Source: Pseudomonadota bacterium
Lineage (GTDB): Bacteria > Pseudomonadota > Alphaproteobacteria > Caulobacterales > Caulobacteraceae
NCBI GenBank assembly: GCA_023412655.1
Contig: JAEYNH010000035.1
Coordinates: forward strand, 1-31,177
DNA length: 31,177 nt
Direction: 5' to 3'
Below are positions 16,290 through 22,961 of this stretch, piece by piece; position 1 is the stretch's first letter; each line of letters starts with the position of its first letter. The notes beneath the pieces are model-generated. The model did no database searches. It was not told the origin of the DNA and was given only the letters and a program-made list of their open reading frames with translations. The position numbers were made by a program, and so were the translations under genes.

Positions 16290-16691
16290 ATGGAACTCCA
16301 TCGCGGTCGCCTGATCGACCACCTCCATCTGCGGGTGAAGGACCTCGCGGCGTCCAAGCGCTTCTATCAAGCGTCCATGGACGCGCTGGGCCTGCCCCTT
16401 GCGGAGGGCGAGGGCTATTTCTTCTGCGACGAGCTCTGGGTCGACGAAGGGCCGACCGACGCACACAGCCATGCCCACTTCGCCTTCCAGGCCAGGGACG
16501 AGGAGACGGTCAGGCGCTGGCACGCCGCGGTGCTGGCCGCCGGAGGCCGCGACAACGGCGCCCCCGGGGTGCGCGACTACCACCCCGGCTACTATGCGGC
16601 CTTCGCGTTCGACCCGGACGGCAACAACGTGGAGGCGGTCTACCACGGGCCACACGAGCGCTCGGCCGACAGTGTCGTCGTCAGCTGGTGA
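16290..16691 (+). CDS. VOC-superfamily protein, glyoxalase/dioxygenase-like
   Basis: This 133-residue protein has two beta-alpha-beta-beta-beta units. It starts IDHLHLRVKDLAASKRFYQ, where the histidines at 11 and 13 are in the place of a metal ligand. It closes with GYYAAFAFDPDGNNVEAVYHGP, where the glutamate and histidine of VEAVYH are the usual second-half ligands. It therefore keeps a plausible metal site, unlike the VOC protein of the sigma-factor module. The substrate is unknown. GGAG lies nine bases before the ATG at 16290. Its 3' end overlaps the convergent rsmD gene by 11 bases. Confidence 0.85.
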   Translation: MELHRGRLIDHLHLRVKDLAASKRFYQASMDALGLPLAEGEGYFFCDELWVDEGPTDAHSHAHFAFQARDEETVRRWHAAVLAAGGRDNGAPGVRDYHPGYYAAFAFDPDGNNVEAVYHGPHERSADSVVVSW

Positions 16692-17262
16692 GCGGTGAGG
16701 CCGACAGGCGCAGGAACCACACCCGCGCCGCTCCATAGTCGCGGTTGTCCAGCAGCTCATAGCCCGGCGCTTCCAGAGGCGGCTCGCCCGCGCCGCGTTC
16801 CACCACCGCCATGGCGCCCGGAGCCAGCCAGTTCCCCTCGGCGAGCCGTGCCAGCACCACCTCGGCCAAGCCCTTGCCGTAGGGCGGGTCGAGGAAGGCC
16901 AGGTCGAAGGCCGGGCCGTCCGCCCCCGGCCTGACACCCAGCTGCGTGGCGTCTCGCCGGTGCACGCGGGTGCGGCCGAACAGGCCCATGGCGTCGACGT
17001 TCTCGCGGATCGCACCGCGGGCCGCCTCGTCGGTCTCCACGAAGAGGCAGAAGGCCGCTCCACGCGACAAGGCCTCGAAGCCCAGGGCCCCGGAGCCTGC
17101 GAAGAGGTCGATAACCCGCCGGTCGCGGACACCGTCTGACCAGGGCGCGTGCTCAAGGATATTGAAGATGGCCTGCCGTGCGCGGTCGGATGTGGGACGC
17201 GTGCCCTGGCCGGGCGGCGTGGCCAGGGCCTTGCCGCGGAAATCGCCGGAAACGATGCGCAT
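16681..17262 (-). CDS. rsmD: 16S rRNA (guanine-966 N2)-methyltransferase
   Basis: RsmD methylates G966 of 16S rRNA in the assembling small subunit. The 193-residue protein opens with MRIVSGDFRGKAL and TRPTSDRARQAIFNIL, both diagnostic of the family. The SAM motif I, VIDLFAGSGALGFEALSRGA, is at about 50-69, and the N-methyltransferase motif IV, DPPYG, starts at residue 125. It follows rluB on the minus strand with a two-base gap, so the two rRNA-modification genes are one operon. Its tail overlaps the convergent VOC gene. Confidence 0.95.
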   Translation of the reverse strand: MRIVSGDFRGKALATPPGQGTRPTSDRARQAIFNILEHAPWSDGVRDRRVIDLFAGSGALGFEALSRGAAFCLFVETDEAARGAIRENVDAMGLFGRTRVHRRDATQLGVRPGADGPAFDLAFLDPPYGKGLAEVVLARLAEGNWLAPGAMAVVERGAGEPPLEAPGYELLDNRDYGAARVWFLRLSASPLTS

Positions 17263-17264
17263 TC

Positions 17265-18401
17265 TCAGCCCCGCCGCCTCGGCCCCGGTCGACCGGCCGC
17301 CGGGCGAGAGGGCGTCGGCCGGCCGGCGGCAGACGCCGTCGCCGGACGGCGGGCCGCAGGTTGCGGCGCCGGGCGCCCGATGGTCTTGCCCTCGATCTTG
17401 GCCTGCAGCACGGCCTTGCCGGGCTTCTTCAAATGCCCCTTGGGTTTGGGCTTAGGCTTGGCCCATCCGGCCTTGTATGCCTTCGGAGCCTTTTCCTTCG
17501 GCGGCGGGACGAGTTCGGCCTCGCGGCTCTCGGCCTGTGCCCGGCGCGACTTCCGGGCCGGCGAGCGGTACTGCGGCCGGTCGCCCTTCGGCATGTTCTC
17601 GGGCGGGATGAAGCCGGCGAGCTGCTCGCGGATCACCCGCGGCCCCACTTCCTCGATCTCGCCGACCCCCAGCGTGCCCAGGGCGAAGGGACCGTAGGAC
17701 AGGCGGATCAGCCGGTTCACCTTGAGGCCCAGGGCTTCGAGCACGCGCCGAACCTCGCGGTTCTTGCCCTCGTGCAGGGTGACGGTGAGCCACAGGTTGG
17801 CGCCCTGGCCACCCTCCCTGGCCTTGTCCACCCGGGCCTCGATCGCCCCGTAGCGCACGCCGTCGACCGTGATGCCGTCCTTCAAGGTGTCCAGCCGCTC
17901 CTGAGTGATTCGGCCGTGCGCCCGGGCGCGGTAGCGGCGCACGATGCCCGTCGCCGGCAGCTCCAGGGCCCGCGCCAGCCCGCCGTCGTTGGTGAGCAGC
18001 AGCAGCCCTTCGGAGTTGAGGTCGAGACGCCCCACGGAGATCAGCCGCGGCAGGTCCTGCGGCAGGGCCTGGAAGACGGTGGGCCGCCCCTGGGGGTCCT
18101 TGTGCGTGGTCACCAGGCCCACGGGCTTGTGGTAGCGGAACACGCGCACCGGCTCCGGCTCGCCCACCACGGCCCCGTCCACGGTGATGATGTCACCGGC
18201 CTCGACCTTCACCGCGGGCGTGGTCAGCACCTGGCCGTTGATCGCCACCCGCCCCTCTTCGATCAGGCGCTCAACATCGCGGCGGGAACCGACACCCGAG
18301 CGGGCCAACAGTTTGGCGATACGTTCCCCCGTGGCGTCGCCATCGGACAGCTGGGCTTGACCGGAGGGGGCCCGGTCGGTTCGTTGCGGATCGTGGACCA
18401 T
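17265..18401 (-). CDS. rluB: RluB-type 23S rRNA pseudouridine synthase with long basic tail
   Basis: This 378-residue enzyme isomerises uridine in 23S rRNA. An S4 RNA-binding domain lies at about residues 25-75 (RIAKLLARSGVGSRRDVERL). The RsuA/RluB catalytic domain has GRLDLNSEGLLLLTNDG with catalytic aspartate D127. The last hundred residues form a lysine-, proline- and alanine-rich tail that is probably disordered and may add RNA affinity; such tails are common in alphaproteobacterial members. I chose the ATG at 18401. The frame is open further upstream but runs antisense to tadA. RluB is the best match among RluB, RluE and RluF but the exact target uridine is inferred. The gene starts 12 bases from the divergent tadA start. 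Confidence 0.88.
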   Translation of the reverse strand: MVHDPQRTDRAPSGQAQLSDGDATGERIAKLLARSGVGSRRDVERLIEEGRVAINGQVLTTPAVKVEAGDIITVDGAVVGEPEPVRVFRYHKPVGLVTTHKDPQGRPTVFQALPQDLPRLISVGRLDLNSEGLLLLTNDGGLARALELPATGIVRRYRARAHGRITQERLDTLKDGITVDGVRYGAIEARVDKAREGGQGANLWLTVTLHEGKNREVRRVLEALGLKVNRLIRLSYGPFALGTLGVGEIEEVGPRVIREQLAGFIPPENMPKGDRPQYRSPARKSRRAQAESREAELVPPPKEKAPKAYKAGWAKPKPKPKGHLKKPGKAVLQAKIEGKTIGRPAPQPAARRPATASAAGRPTPSRPAAGRPGPRRRG

Positions 18402-18413
18402 GATTGCCGCACC

Positions 18414-18875
18414 ATGCGCATCGCGCTCGAAGCCGCGCAAGCCGCCGCCGAAGCCGGAGAGACCCCTGTGGGCGCCGCCGTTGTGGATTCGACCACCGGC
18501 GAGATCATCGCCGTGGCCGCGAACGCCCCGATCAGCCGCCACGACCCCACCGCCCACGCCGAGGTGCTGGCGCTCCGCGCCGCGGCGGAGAAGCTGGGCA
18601 ACTACCGCCTGACCGGCCTCACCCTGGTGGTCACCCTGGAGCCCTGCGCCATGTGCGCCGGCGCCATCAGCCACGCCCGGATCGGACGGGTGGTGTTCGG
18701 CGCAGAAGACCCCAAGGGCGGCGCCGTCCTGCACGGTCCGCGGTTCTTCGAGCAGCCCACCTGCCACTGGCGGCCGAAAGTTTTCGGCGGAGTGATGGCT
18801 GAAGAGAGTTCGGCCATGCTGAAGGCGTTTTTCCGGGCCCGTCGCAAGGGCGCGCGCAGGGAGGCAGAGACGTGA
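18414..18875 (+). CDS. tadA: tRNA-specific adenosine deaminase
   Basis: TadA converts wobble adenosine 34 of tRNA-Arg(ACG) to inosine. From the ATG at 18414 the protein has 153 residues. The cytidine-deaminase-fold zinc site is complete: TAHAE with ligand H48 and proton shuttle E50, then PCAMCAG with C78 and C81. The DPKGGAVLHGPRFFEQPTCHWRP segment contains the usual substrate-side residues. An in-frame GTG at 18393 would add seven residues, matching family proteins that have a few residues before the MRIAL-like segment. It would also overlap the start of rluB. Neither start has a strong ribosome site. The stop overlaps the next gene (GTGA). Confidence 0.93.
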   Translation: MRIALEAAQAAAEAGETPVGAAVVDSTTGEIIAVAANAPISRHDPTAHAEVLALRAAAEKLGNYRLTGLTLVVTLEPCAMCAGAISHARIGRVVFGAEDPKGGAVLHGPRFFEQPTCHWRPKVFGGVMAEESSAMLKAFFRARRKGARREAET

Positions 18876-19312
18876 TCGCAGGCATCCTGGCCGCCGCCGC
18901 CCTGCTGGCGGACGGCTCCAACGAGGTCGCGCAGCTGTCGTGGCTGAGCGGCGCCTGGGTGCAGGAGCGCGACGGCGCCTTCGTGCAGGAGACCTGGCTG
19001 GAGCCGCGGGACGGCGTCATGGCAGGCGTCAGCCAGACGAGCCGTCCCGGCCGCAAACCGTTCATCGAGCACATGACCATCGCTCTGGGGCCGGCGGGCG
19101 TCACCTTCACCGCCATCATCCAGGGCCAGCCTCCGACAGCCTTCCTGCTGAAGCCGGGGCCGCCCGGCGAGGCCACGTTCGAGAACCCTGAGCACGACTT
19201 TCCCCAGCGGGTTTTCTACCGCCGCTGCGGTGACGACCTTTGCGCCGGCATTGAAGGGGTGGTGAATGGCCGGCCCCAGCGGCAGGCCTGGCGCTACATC
19301 AGGGTCAGGTGA
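18872..19312 (+). CDS. DUF6265-like exported protein
   Basis: This 146-residue protein has a short hydrophobic N-terminus (AGILAAAALLA) that could be a signal peptide. It then has the LSWLSGAWVQE opening and ETWLEPRDGVMAG segment of the DUF6265 family, a small beta-barrel-like fold of unknown function. ENPEHDFPQRVFY near residue 105 is another conserved family feature. It starts at a GTG that overlaps the tadA stop, so it is translationally coupled. Eight bases of its 3' end overlap the convergent acetyltransferase gene. No function can be given. Confidence 0.8.
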   Translation: MIAGILAAAALLADGSNEVAQLSWLSGAWVQERDGAFVQETWLEPRDGVMAGVSQTSRPGRKPFIEHMTIALGPAGVTFTAIIQGQPPTAFLLKPGPPGEATFENPEHDFPQRVFYRRCGDDLCAGIEGVVNGRPQRQAWRYIRVR

Positions 19313-19928
19313 AGGCCGCCAGCCGCGCGTCCAGCGGGTCGCGGACCTTGGGCCACTCATCCGCCAGGACGGAGAAGATCACCGTGTCACGGATGCGGCC
19401 GGTCCAGGTGATCCGATCCTGGCGCAGGATTCCCTCCTGCACCGCCCCGAGCTTGGTCACCGCCGCCCGGCTTCGGGCGTTGAGCGCGTCTACCCGATAA
19501 ACCACCCGCCGGGCGCCGCACTCGAAGGCCTCGCCCATCATCAGCCGCTTGGCGGAAGGATTGACCGGCCCTCCGCGGACGTCCGGCCGGAAATAGGTGC
19601 CGCCCACCTCCAGCACGTGGTGGCCGCGGTCTATGGCGTAGAAGCTGGACAGCCCCACCACCTCGCCGCCCGCAAGCACCGCATAGGCCTGGGTGTCGCC
19701 GGCCGCCTGATCGGCGCAGAGCTTCGCCCAGGTCGGCTCGAAATGCTCGTTGGCCCATGAATAGGGATAGAGCTCGGCCCAGATCCGCCGGTCGGCGTTG
19801 ACCGCCGCCCGCAGGCCCTCGCGATGGGCCTCGCTCATCGGCTCCAGGCGTACGAACCGGTTCTCCAGCGCGCGATGCTTCAGGCGCATGGGCTCGGGTT
19901 TGCAGGCATTGTCAGCGATCTCAGCCAT
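19305..19928 (-). CDS. GNAT-family N-acetyltransferase, RimJ/RimL type
   Basis: This 207-residue protein fits the GNAT fold. It begins LENRFVRLEPMSEAHREGL, the standard first strand of the RimJ/RimL-like branch. The core has EVVGLSSFYAIDRGHHVLEVGGTYF, and the acetyl-CoA-binding part GGPVNPSAKRLMMGEAFE followed by RVVYRVDALNARSRAAVTKLGAVQEG. The NARSRAAVTKLGA segment is the usual helix after the CoA site. The substrate is unknown. The ATG at 19928 has AGGA about six bases upstream; a second ATG at codon 14 is possible. Confidence 0.88.
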   Translation of the reverse strand: MAEIADNACKPEPMRLKHRALENRFVRLEPMSEAHREGLRAAVNADRRIWAELYPYSWANEHFEPTWAKLCADQAAGDTQAYAVLAGGEVVGLSSFYAIDRGHHVLEVGGTYFRPDVRGGPVNPSAKRLMMGEAFECGARRVVYRVDALNARSRAAVTKLGAVQEGILRQDRITWTGRIRDTVIFSVLADEWPKVRDPLDARLAAFT

Positions 19929-20047
19929 GGCGGTCCTGTATGGCGCCGCCGGGCTGTTCCGTTAGCCCAATCGGCGGCTGGGGCGCTCCGGGATATCCGT
20001 GGCGGCCACTTTCCGCATCGGCGTCGAAAAAAAATTCACGGGACGAC

Positions 20048-20073
20048 TTGCAACGTCTGCGGGCCGACATACC
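20048..20073 (+). promoter_or_regulatory. Predicted housekeeping promoter of the small RNA
   Basis: TTGCAAC at 20048-20054, 11 bases, then GACATACC at 20066-20073. Spacing and bases agree with TTGACGS-N10-14-GCTANAWC. The predicted start is about 20079-20081. No open reading frame follows on this strand before the terminator. Confidence 0.55.
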
Positions 20074-20078
20074 TGAAA

Positions 20079-20148
20079 GCGTGCCCATCCTGGGCGTTTC
20101 CTCCCTATGAACTTCCCTGGCCGGGTCCTCGTGACCCGGCCTTTTTTT
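20079..20148 (+). ncRNA. Small RNA of the mmgR/suhB (alpha-r8) type
   Basis: The predicted RNA is about 70 bases. It has a small hairpin at 20083-20095 (GCCCA/TGGGC around three bases), then an unpaired stretch with TTTCCTCCCTATGAACTT at 20097-20114, then a strong intrinsic terminator. An exposed UUUCCUCCCU between a 5' hairpin and the terminator is the hallmark I recall for the alphaproteobacterial mmgR/suhB family, where it can pair with ribosome-binding sites. In Sinorhizobium, MmgR limits polyhydroxybutyrate accumulation. The 5' end is inferred from the promoter motif. It lies between two minus-strand genes, and its T-run touches the stop codon of the permease gene. The family match is from memory. 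Confidence 0.72.
20119..20148 (+). terminator. Intrinsic terminator of the small RNA
   Basis: A perfect nine-base-pair stem (GGCCGGGTC at 20119-20127 with 20133-20141), a five-base loop, and seven T residues at 20142-20148. It points along the plus strand although both flanking genes are on the minus strand, so it serves a separate plus-strand transcript. Confidence 0.9.
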
Positions 20149-20900
20149 CATCCGAGGAGGAGAGCGGCCGCCTGGGCCAGGTAGACGGCGCCGATGGCGG
20201 TGACGATCCAGCGGGTCCAGCGCTTGAAGTCGACGTCGTTCAGCCGCTCCAGGATGCGGCCCCCGAGCGCGGTCCCCGCCATGGAGACCGGAACGGCCAC
20301 GGCGAAGACCGGCCACGGCGGCAGGCCCGAGGTTGCGTCCGCAGCGATCAGCGGCGCTCCGTAGACGAGGATCTTCGCCAGGTGAGCGAACACCTGGGTG
20401 GCCGCCTTGGTGGCGACGATGGCGTGCCGGGTAAGCTGCGTGCGCACGAAGAAGATGTCGAGCAGCGGCCCGGCGACGCCGGCGGTCAGGTTGAGGCCTG
20501 TCACCGACAGGCCGGAAAGAAACGCCTGGACGGGGCGGGACGCATCGAGGTTGATCCATCGCCGCGGCAGCCAGGTGAGCCCCGGCACGAGGCCGAGCAG
20601 CAGAAAGAGCAGCGGCTTGGACGGGGTGAAAGAGAGGAAGGCGATCGCCACGCCGGCGACGAGAGAGGCCAGGGCGTACCAGCCGACGATGTCCCAGCGC
20701 ACGTGGCGGCTGTGCAGCACCGCCCGCCAGCCGTTGGCGACAAGCTGCAGCAGGCCGTGAGTGACGAAGGCCGCCTGTACGGGCAGCACCAGGCCAAGCG
20801 CGCCCATCAGCAGTAGCCCCCCGGCCATGCCGAAGACCCCGGAGAGGGTCGCCGTGACGAAGGCCGCCGCGACGACGAAGGCGCCGACGAGGAGGTTCAT
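20148..20900 (-). CDS. TSUP (TauE/SafE) family membrane permease
   Basis: This 250-residue inner-membrane protein has seven or eight predicted hydrophobic segments. It has the TSUP repeat pattern: SGVFGMAGGLLLMGAL in the first half, where family members have a conserved G-x-GGG-like stretch, and GLNLTAGVAGPLLDIFFV at the start of the second half. The family exports sulfite, sulfoacetate or other small organosulfur anions; the substrate here is unknown. I chose the ATG at 20900; a TTG at 20963 would add 21 non-hydrophobic residues. Neither has a clear ribosome site. Its stop codon abuts the T-run of the antisense small-RNA terminator. Confidence 0.88.
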   Translation of the reverse strand: MNLLVGAFVVAAAFVTATLSGVFGMAGGLLLMGALGLVLPVQAAFVTHGLLQLVANGWRAVLHSRHVRWDIVGWYALASLVAGVAIAFLSFTPSKPLLFLLLGLVPGLTWLPRRWINLDASRPVQAFLSGLSVTGLNLTAGVAGPLLDIFFVRTQLTRHAIVATKAATQVFAHLAKILVYGAPLIAADATSGLPPWPVFAVAVPVSMAGTALGGRILERLNDVDFKRWTRWIVTAIGAVYLAQAAALLLG

Positions 20901-20961
20901 GGAAGGCCGCGGGAAAGCGCCATGTGACGCCGTTCGGTTAAGGCCAGGCTCCAGGAGACGC

Positions 20962-20992
20962 AAAGAAAAAGGCCCCGGCGCGAACCGGGGCC
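20962..20992 (-). terminator. Intrinsic terminator of the acyl-CoA dehydrogenase gene
   Basis: A perfect eight-base-pair stem (20971-20978 with 20985-20992), a six-base loop, and on the minus strand a TTTTTCTTTG tail at 20970-20961. It begins 27 bases after the dehydrogenase stop codon and separates it from the permease gene. Confidence 0.9.
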
Positions 20993-21019
20993 CTGATCCT
21001 GGCGATCCCTATGACGGAC

Positions 21020-22342
21020 CTAGTTGCGGAACACCGCCGACATGGAGCTGTCGTGCGGGCCCTCGCGGAACTGCTGCAGCTCGTTGCGGCCGACCACCAT
21101 GTGGTGGACCTCGTCCGGACCGTCGGCGATGCGCAGGGTGCGGGTGTTGGCGTACATGCGGGCCAGCGGGGTGTGCTGCGACACGCCGAGAGCGCCGTAC
21201 ATCTGGATCGCTTCGTCGATGATCTGGCAGACCCGCTCGGGGACCATCGCCTTGACCATGTGGATCCAGACGCGGGCCTCGCGGTTGCCCAGCACATCCA
21301 TCGCCTTGGCCGCCTTCAGCACCATCAGGCGCATGGCCTCGATGTCGATGCGGGCGCGGCTGACCTTCTCGATATTGCCGCCCAGCTGGATGATCGGCTT
21401 GCCGAACGCCACCCGGCTCATGCCGCGCGTCACCATGAGGTCCAGGGCCTTTTCGGCCGAACCGATGGCGCGCATGCAGTGGTGGATACGGCCCGGGCCC
21501 AGGCGCAGCTGGCTGATCTCGAAGCCGCGGCCTTCGCCGAGCAGGATGTTGGAGGCCGGCACCCGGGCGTTGTTGAACCGGATGTGCATGTGGCCGTGCG
21601 GGGCGTCGTAGTCGCCGAACACCTGCTGGCCGCCGATGATCTCCACGCCCTCGCAGGGCAGCGGCACCAGGATCTGGGACTGCTGCAGATGCGGCGGCGC
21701 GTTCTCCTCGCCGGTCTTGACCATGGTGATCATGACCTTGCAGCGCGGATCGCCGGCGCCCGAGATGTAATGCTTCTCGCCGTTGATGATGTACTCATCG
21801 CCCACGCGCACGGCGCGGGTGTCGATGTTCTTGGCGTCGGAGCTGGCCGTGTTCAGCTCGGTCATGCAGTAGGCCGAGCGGATCTTCCCCTCGAGCAGCG
21901 GCTTCAGCCACTTTTCCTTCTGCTCCGGCGTGCCGACACGCTCGAGCACCTCCATGTTGCCGGTGTCCGGCGCGGCGCAGTTCATGATCTCCGACGCCAG
22001 CCGGTTCTTGCCGAGCTCCACGGCGATGTAGGCGTAGTCGAGGTTCGACAGGCCCTCGCCGGTCTCGGCGTTCGGCAGGAAGAAATTCCACAGGCCCTGG
22101 GCCTTCGCCTTGTCCTTGGCGGCCTCAAGGACTTCCAGCTGGCCGGGCGCGTAGTCCCAGATGTCCGGACGGCCCTCACCCAGGCGGTGGAATTCCTCGG
22201 CGGCCGGCTCCACCACCTCTTTGATGAACTGCTTCACCTGGTTGTAGAGCGGCAGCGCCTTGTCCGACATCCGCAGGTCGTTGAGCTCGTCCTGCGGGTT
22301 CAGCACGAAGCCGGATTGCGGACGTTCGGCGGGCTTGTTCAT
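21020..22342 (-). CDS. Acyl-CoA dehydrogenase family protein
   Basis: This 440-residue FAD enzyme oxidises acyl-CoA thioesters at the alpha-beta bond. The N-terminal helical domain runs to about residue 150, and AYCMTELNTASSDAKNI marks the FAD/substrate-binding strand. The beta domain holds INGEKHYISGAGDPRCKV. The C-terminal helical domain has LGPGRIHHCMRAIG, SRVAFGKPI and a YGALGVSQHTPLARMYANTRTLRIADGP segment. Overall it resembles the ACAD10/ACAD11-like branch, which acts on longer or branched chains, but this is inferred. The ATG at 22342 follows GGGAGCG; a longer frame to 22405 runs through a leader hairpin and is less likely. The gene is monocistronic, with an intrinsic terminator downstream and a PsrA-like palindrome upstream. 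Confidence 0.93.
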   Translation of the reverse strand: MNKPAERPQSGFVLNPQDELNDLRMSDKALPLYNQVKQFIKEVVEPAAEEFHRLGEGRPDIWDYAPGQLEVLEAAKDKAKAQGLWNFFLPNAETGEGLSNLDYAYIAVELGKNRLASEIMNCAAPDTGNMEVLERVGTPEQKEKWLKPLLEGKIRSAYCMTELNTASSDAKNIDTRAVRVGDEYIINGEKHYISGAGDPRCKVMITMVKTGEENAPPHLQQSQILVPLPCEGVEIIGGQQVFGDYDAPHGHMHIRFNNARVPASNILLGEGRGFEISQLRLGPGRIHHCMRAIGSAEKALDLMVTRGMSRVAFGKPIIQLGGNIEKVSRARIDIEAMRLMVLKAAKAMDVLGNREARVWIHMVKAMVPERVCQIIDEAIQMYGALGVSQHTPLARMYANTRTLRIADGPDEVHHMVVGRNELQQFREGPHDSSMSAVFRN

Positions 22343-22353
22343 CCTGGTCGCTC

Positions 22354-22385
22354 CCAATCGACGGCCGGCGTCGGCCGGCGATTGG
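22354..22385 (-). repeat. 13-bp inverted repeat in the acyl-CoA dehydrogenase leader
   Basis: Arms at 22354-22366 and 22373-22385 match at 12 of 13 positions around a six-base centre. The element touches the ribosome site of the dehydrogenase (complement of 22349-22355). It could be an operator or an mRNA hairpin that limits ribosome access. Confidence 0.55.
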
Positions 22386-22402
22386 CGCCATTGGACCACG
22401 GT

Positions 22403-22416
22403 CAAACAAGTGTTTC
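22403..22416 (-). promoter_or_regulatory. PsrA-like operator candidate before acyl-CoA dehydrogenase
   Basis: On the minus strand the site reads GAAAC-ACTT-GTTTG, an inverted repeat matching the G/CAAAC-N2-4-GTTTG/C pattern described for the TetR-family fatty-acid regulator PsrA of pseudomonads. It lies about 60 bases before the start codon of a fatty-acid oxidation gene. Which regulator this organism would use is unknown, and no TetR gene is in the window. Confidence 0.45.
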
Positions 22417-22479
22417 AATCCGGATATGCCCAAGGCCGCACATGGCGGCGCCGCAGGGGGAGCGACGGCGCCTATGGCG

Positions 22480-22866
22480 TCAGGCTGCGAGAGGCCGGAC
22501 TAGGCGCAAGGCAAGCACCTGCATGGCCGCCACCCCGAAGGCGCCCGCCGCCTGCAGATGGAGGACGGCCTGACCCGCGGGGTTCGGCGCCACCCAGCCC
22601 AGGCGGACGATCAGCACGCTCTCGACGGCCCAGACGAGGTTGAATGCGGCTAGGACCCATACGGCGGCGCGCGGCAGTTGCGGCCGCAGGGCCATCCAGG
22701 TCAGCAGGGCGGCATAGCCGACGAGGAACAGGCCTATCCACCGCGTCAAGTCGGGTGACAGCCCGAGGGCTGCGCCGCCCGCGGCGAAGCCCAGGCCAAG
22801 AGCGCCGCAGACGGCCGCGTCGAGCCCGATCACGGCGCGCAGGAAGGTCGAGCTTATGGATCTCAT
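22480..22866 (-). CDS. Small four-helix membrane protein of unknown function
   Basis: This 128-residue hydrophobic protein has four predicted membrane helices, at about residues 8-33, 43-60, 68-90 and 100-122. I recognise no family with confidence. The strong AGAGGAG ribosome site before the ATG at 22866, and normal codon use, support it as a real gene. It lies between the cfa gene and the acyl-CoA dehydrogenase on the same strand, 95 bases from cfa, and may share its transcript. Both neighbours act on fatty acyl groups or membranes, but this gives no function. Confidence 0.75.
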   Translation of the reverse strand: MRSISSTFLRAVIGLDAAVCGALGLGFAAGGAALGLSPDLTRWIGLFLVGYAALLTWMALRPQLPRAAVWVLAAFNLVWAVESVLIVRLGWVAPNPAGQAVLHLQAAGAFGVAAMQVLALRLVRPLAA

Positions 22867-22961
22867 GGCGTGGCTCCTCTGGAGGCGGCGCTTGCGGCCG
22901 CGGACGTCAGGAGCGTTATCCGTTGGGCTCGGCCGGTCGATTACGTCTCAGGTCATGACGT

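Noticed and set aside
17178..18413. Long plus-strand frame leading into tadA as a fusion protein
   Set aside because: It runs antisense to rluB; the upstream part is low-complexity shadow, and the TadA domain starts at its normal place.
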